In this document: positions 60,746 to 64,000 of the stretch, one piece after another | How the letters are laid out: each line of letters opens with the position of its first letter | Position numbering within the stretch: the first letter of the stretch is position 1 | Source of the DNA: Candidatus Kapaibacterium sp. | Lineage (GTDB): Bacteria; Bacteroidota; Ignavibacteria; Kapaibacteriales; JAEUSM01 | Length of the DNA stretch: 64,000 nt | Reading direction: 5' to 3' | NCBI GenBank assembly: GCA_016788785.1 | Contig: JAEUSM010000017.1 | Coordinates: 62,001 to 126,000 of the forward strand | Program-made: the position numbers and the translations under genes | The notes under the pieces: model-generated | What the model was told of the DNA's origin: nothing | What the model saw: only the letters and a program-made list of their open reading frames with translations | Databases searched by the model: none

Positions 60746-60809
60746 AACTGTGTTACTTTGTTGACGTTAATTTACGTATATAATTGCTGTTTATACTTGT
60801 TTGCAACCT

Positions 60810-62264
60810 ATGATTTTAAAAAATACACCTATCTTGTCGGAATTAGAATCGCAGTACCTTCCACCATCGCTCCAAGAGTGGATTGAGTCATTGGCTTCAA
60901 AAACTACTGATGGCGAAACTGTTTTTAATAGTTTGCACTCAAAAACAGATGATGGCATTGTTATTCAGCCAATTTATACTAACAACGAAAAAGAAGTTGT
61001 AGATATTCCCTTTTTACGTAATAGAGCATGGCAAACACTGACGACCATGCCAACTGACATAGAAAAATGGGTGGAATGCACCAATACTCCAAGCTCAGAA
61101 TCGATGAATGCGTTCTATGTACCATTGGAAGAAACAGTTTATTCTGCGTCTTTTGAGTCAAACCCTGTTACTGCATTAAAAACATGTTTGGAGCATAGCA
61201 ATCAAGTCGGAAAAACTGCCCTAACTTCGCCGTTGTTTTCATCTGTCAATGCACATCAAATCGAATCATTGATACCTAAGTTATCGCAACAATCTCACTA
61301 TGTACTCTTTGACCCATTTCATTATGTTACTTATCATAACCAAATTCCATCCAGCAAGGAAGCATTGCTTCAACCATTAGTAGATTGGTGTGGTGCTTTG
61401 CATTCGACACAATCCAAAACAATCGGTGTTAATACTTCCGTTGTGTCATTAGGTGGAGCAACGTCAGTACAAGAAATTGGGTATGCAATAGCCTCAATGG
61501 TGGAATATCTTCGTTTTGCAGATTCCAAAGGAATTGATGCTGAGGCGTTGTTACAAAAAATGGTGTGTACCTTATCCGTATCTACGAACTTTTTTGAGGA
61601 AGTGGCGAAAATCAGGGCTATCAGAATTGTGTGGGATTCGGTGTTAGAATATTTGGGTGTGGATAAATCAAAACGGACAATGGAACTCCATACTGTTTCT
61701 GCAATGAAAAATCTTACAAAAAAAGACCCATTTACGAATGTATTGCGTACTGCAACTTCGACTATGGCAGGAATTGTCGGCAATGCTTCTGCTATTCTTA
61801 TTCCACATTTTGATATACTCCACACTATCGACCCAACGCCATTTTCGCAAAAAATAGCTCAGCAAATGCATCATATTTTTGCTTTCGAATCAGGATTGAA
61901 TGACGTCGTAGACCCATCAAAAGGTTCCTTTTTCCTTGAAGAACTCACTGCTCAAATTGCCGAAAAATCCTTAGCCTATTTCAAGCGTATTGAACAAAAC
62001 GGTGGAATATATCAATCATTAACTGACGGTAGCTTCCAAGCAGACGTGAACGCTGCAAAACAAGCATCACTTCGTCAATACACCGACAAAACAAAAAAAA
62101 TCGTCGGTACAAGCTACTCTCCATCGGAGACAACCTACCCACAAGACGCCGTTTGGAACACCCCACACTCCACAAAAAAACATCCCACAATTCATTCATT
62201 GCAGGATGGTTTTCAAACTATTTCCCAATTCGACAGAACTCGCAACTCAGAAAGTTTTGAGTAG
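60810..62264 (+). CDS. mutA: Methylmalonyl-CoA mutase small (beta) subunit-like protein
   Basis: 484 residues from the ATG at 60810 (a TTG at 60801 is also in frame). The N-terminal 'D-D-G-I-V-I-Q-P-I-Y-T' and the central 'G-G-A-T-S-V-Q-E-I-G-Y-A-I-A' with 'I-R-A-I-R-I-V-W' match the TIM-barrel of the mutase small subunit, including 'S-F-F-L-E-E-L-T'. The C-terminal B12-binding domain (D-x-H-x-x-G) is absent, as in the shorter Bacteroidota small subunits. It needs MutB (not in the window) for the conversion of succinyl-CoA and methylmalonyl-CoA. Confidence 0.85.
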   Translation: MILKNTPILSELESQYLPPSLQEWIESLASKTTDGETVFNSLHSKTDDGIVIQPIYTNNEKEVVDIPFLRNRAWQTLTTMPTDIEKWVECTNTPSSESMNAFYVPLEETVYSASFESNPVTALKTCLEHSNQVGKTALTSPLFSSVNAHQIESLIPKLSQQSHYVLFDPFHYVTYHNQIPSSKEALLQPLVDWCGALHSTQSKTIGVNTSVVSLGGATSVQEIGYAIASMVEYLRFADSKGIDAEALLQKMVCTLSVSTNFFEEVAKIRAIRIVWDSVLEYLGVDKSKRTMELHTVSAMKNLTKKDPFTNVLRTATSTMAGIVGNASAILIPHFDILHTIDPTPFSQKIAQQMHHIFAFESGLNDVVDPSKGSFFLEELTAQIAEKSLAYFKRIEQNGGIYQSLTDGSFQADVNAAKQASLRQYTDKTKKIVGTSYSPSETTYPQDAVWNTPHSTKKHPTIHSLQDGFQTISQFDRTRNSESFE

Positions 62265-62351
62265 GTAGGATTGGTTGGGAGGTAATTTAAATCAAAAACC
62301 ATTTCAAAGTTGATTTGAAGTAGCTTAAGATTAATATTACACTCTATAAAT

Positions 62352-63107
62352 CTAAGGATTATTCCAACAATTTGTATAACATGGTTTAGACCCATATTTA
62401 CTTTGTAAAGAACAGTCAGTAACAGACGTTATTTTGGTTTCTTTAATTCGTAATATTAAGGATCGGGATTCAGAGTTTCCTGCCTCAGGGTCTGTACTAC
62501 TTACATCTGTACATACTTTATACGTTTTCTTACAACAATTATAACCACACTTCTGCCATTTAGTATATACAGCACACCCAGGGTACAAAATAGATTCAGG
62601 ATATGGAGGTGTATATCCTCGATCACAATTGCGAGTTGAACTTCCTACTATAGCATAATTACATTCTAAAAAAATTCCACAACTTGCAGTGAAAAAATTC
62701 ACCCAAGTCACACTATCAATACAACCAGTGGTTGAATTTCTAATCCAAGGCAAAGAATCATGACCTCTTTGTACCCAATGATCTTGCATTAATCCTAATT
62801 CAACCGAAGAGCGTAGAGAGGCAAATTCATAGTGCTCCATTTTAAATTCTCTCAAGAATCCAGCATTATCAACTGTAGAAACACTTAATATATCAATCTC
62901 TAAAACACCATTACAGTACCTATACCGATAAGTAACAAATGCAAATTGATCAAATTTAAAACTAAGCTGAACTCTTCTATTTGGAACAGTTTCTCTCCAT
63001 TCACAATTTGACGAATCACCTGGACATACAATGTTATTATCCCATTGACAAAATACTCCAGTAAATGACGTCAGAAAAACAATGATTGAAATTATATAAA
63101 TTTTCAT
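62352..63107 (-). CDS. Secreted Cys-rich protein, unknown function
   Basis: 251 residues with a signal peptide (hydrophobic 4-19, ending F-C-Q). The mature part has about 17 cysteines, with C-G-Y-N-C-C-K-K near the middle of the C-terminal half, so it is probably held by disulfide bonds in an oxidising compartment. No known domain. Last in a unit with two other secreted proteins. Confidence 0.65.
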   Translation of the reverse strand: MKIYIISIIVFLTSFTGVFCQWDNNIVCPGDSSNCEWRETVPNRRVQLSFKFDQFAFVTYRYRYCNGVLEIDILSVSTVDNAGFLREFKMEHYEFASLRSSVELGLMQDHWVQRGHDSLPWIRNSTTGCIDSVTWVNFFTASCGIFLECNYAIVGSSTRNCDRGYTPPYPESILYPGCAVYTKWQKCGYNCCKKTYKVCTDVSSTDPEAGNSESRSLILRIKETKITSVTDCSLQSKYGSKPCYTNCWNNP

Positions 63108-63117
63108 TTGCTATTTC

Positions 63118-63696
63118 CTAATTATTAATAATAATTCTCATGCTTTCTAAATTTTCAAATGTTCGAAGAACCAATTGATATTCACCATTTGGAATATTCT
63201 TTAACGGAATTTGAAATCTATGTTGTCCAATTTCTACATTTTGATTGAATAGATTATAATCCATGGGACTATTAATTGAAAGTAAACTAATTTCAACAAA
63301 AGAAACGTTAAAAAGTTTGAAACCAATTTCTAATAAAATATCTTTTTTATTGAACTCTGCTGTTAAGCTTAATGGTCCTTGTGATTGAAACTGATTTTGA
63401 GTTTTACTCCAAGTCCCATTATTTACTATAGAATATTTTTCACCTGATAAAGTTTCATACTCAATAGTCAGCGGTTTTTGTGCATTTACAAACTTTGAAA
63501 AGTATTTACTACTTGGTAATACATTAATTTCTGTCCATGTAGATTTCCCATTAAATTCGAAAATTGACCCATCAACTCGTTTAATTATAAATACAACATT
63601 GTTTTCTAATACGTTCTCGTCAAAAATATTTTTTTTTGTTTGCGAAAATGAAGAAGATATACAAATTATAAATGTAAAGAGACATATGACTTTCAT
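63118..63696 (-). CDS. Secreted protein with a T9SS-like C-terminal strand domain
   Basis: 192 residues with a signal peptide (to about S-F-S at 18). The last ~70 residues resemble the type A T9SS sorting domain: alternating strands, I-P-N-G-E-Y-Q-L-V-L-R and a final M-R-I-I-I-N-N. The N-terminal part (about 20-115) has no known fold. It lies 10 bases upstream of the Cys-rich gene and 5 bases after the partial gene below. Confidence 0.6.
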   Translation of the reverse strand: MKVICLFTFIICISSSFSQTKKNIFDENVLENNVVFIIKRVDGSIFEFNGKSTWTEINVLPSSKYFSKFVNAQKPLTIEYETLSGEKYSIVNNGTWSKTQNQFQSQGPLSLTAEFNKKDILLEIGFKLFNVSFVEISLLSINSPMDYNLFNQNVEIGQHRFQIPLKNIPNGEYQLVLRTFENLESMRIIINN

Positions 63697-63701
63697 TAAG
63701 C

Positions 63702-64000
63702 TTATTCCTTTATAAATACTGATTGAATTATAGATTTGTTATTTTTGAAAATCATAACAATGTAACATCCACTAATCAGATTTTCTGTATTTATTCTAAT
63801 TTGATTTTCATTAGAAAATGTTCGTTCTTCTTTAACTACATTTCCATTTATGTCACTTAGTTTATAGAATATTTCTTGATTATTACCAATTTTTGAATTT
63901 TGAATGGTAATTATTTTTTCAAAAGAAACTGGATTTGGGTACAATTGGATATTTTCTATTTCTCTATCTTTGATAGAAGTTATATTATCAGGAAAAAATT
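63702..64000 (-). CDS. C-terminal part of a T9SS-secreted protein (start outside window)
   Basis: The frame is open to base 64000. It contains I-Q-L-Y-P-N-P-V, the classic start of the T9SS type A (Por secretion) sorting domain, then G-N-V-V and I-S-G-C-Y-I-V-M-I-F and a final S-V-F-I-K-E. The TTG taken as a start by automatic calling lies within this motif and is not a real start. The main domain is outside the window. Confidence 0.9.
   Translation of the reverse strand, partial: FFPDNITSIKDREIENIQLYPNPVSFEKIITIQNSKIGNNQEIFYKLSDINGNVVKEERTFSNENQIRINTENLISGCYIVMIFKNNKSIIQSVFIKE

Noticed and set aside
1-64000. tRNA, rRNA, CRISPR arrays, riboswitches, phage or transposon genes
   Set aside because: None was recognised by eye; gaps are mostly too short. 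A tRNA or ncRNA scan would be the decisive test.

Overview
The window is a gene-dense, AT-rich stretch of a bacterial chromosome, most likely from the Bacteroidota/Chlorobiota side of the FCB group. A Kapabacteria- or Ignavibacteria-like lineage is my best guess, not proven. The evidence is: C-terminal type IX secretion (T9SS) sorting domains (right edge; gene at 24144-26819); a TonB-dependent receptor with a carboxypeptidase-regulatory-like N-terminal domain; an ATP synthase operon without atpD/atpC; several start regions carrying the Bacteroidota -7 promoter element TAnnTTTG; and few strong Shine-Dalgarno sites. I see no rRNA, tRNA, CRISPR array, transposase or phage gene.

Layout. 1-3888: tail of an outer-membrane protein, a YceI protein, a Rieske lipoprotein and a GT39-type glycosyltransferase. 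3896-11533: a PAS histidine kinase, then an accessory region of looser spacing with an ECF sigma/anti-sigma pair, a GNAT acetyltransferase, an SDR-YceI pair with an AraC regulator, and a zinc peptidase. A decayed second copy of the kinase 5' end closes this region, and a short hairpin repeat occurs four times within it. 11534-13429: quinone reductase-like flavoprotein, a small outer-membrane protein and a Crp-family regulator. 13502-18802: pstSCAB-phoU-rfbA. 19035-26819: YfhO-like membrane protein, coaE-uvrC, and a large secreted GH20-like enzyme. 26871-34659: TauE/SafE permease and the ATP synthase operon (atpI-type genes, atpB, E, F, H, a small membrane gene, atpA, hldD, atpG). 34780-39717: response regulator, acyl-CoA dehydrogenase, and a MarR-pirin-YceI-pirin cluster. 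39727-51156: housekeeping genes mostly on the minus strand (pepF, DUF3127, lolD, pheS, M50 protease, pyrF, M48 protease, truA, purF, radC). 51254-52914: RmlD-like reductase and AlbA/Schlafen-type regulator. 52923-59569: an outer-membrane receptor locus with a beta-helix lipoprotein, a phytase-esterase-like lipoprotein and a purple-acid-type phosphatase. 59763-62264: ClpS-like adaptor and methylmalonyl-CoA mutase small subunit. 62352-64000: secreted proteins, the last with a T9SS sorting tail and running off the window.

How it works together. Pst uptake plus PhoU supplies phosphate, and the receptor/phosphatase locus may feed it by cleaving organic phosphate outside the cell. The MarR gene sits behind a perfect palindrome and probably controls the pirin/YceI genes, a typical redox or quinone stress arrangement. 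The most unusual region is 4.8-11.5 kb: a roughly 210-bp direct repeat containing a kinase 5' end brackets about 6.3 kb of accessory genes, and four copies of a terminator-like repeat separate them. This looks like a small genomic island built from repeat-bounded segments. No completely new multi-gene system is demonstrated by the sequence alone.
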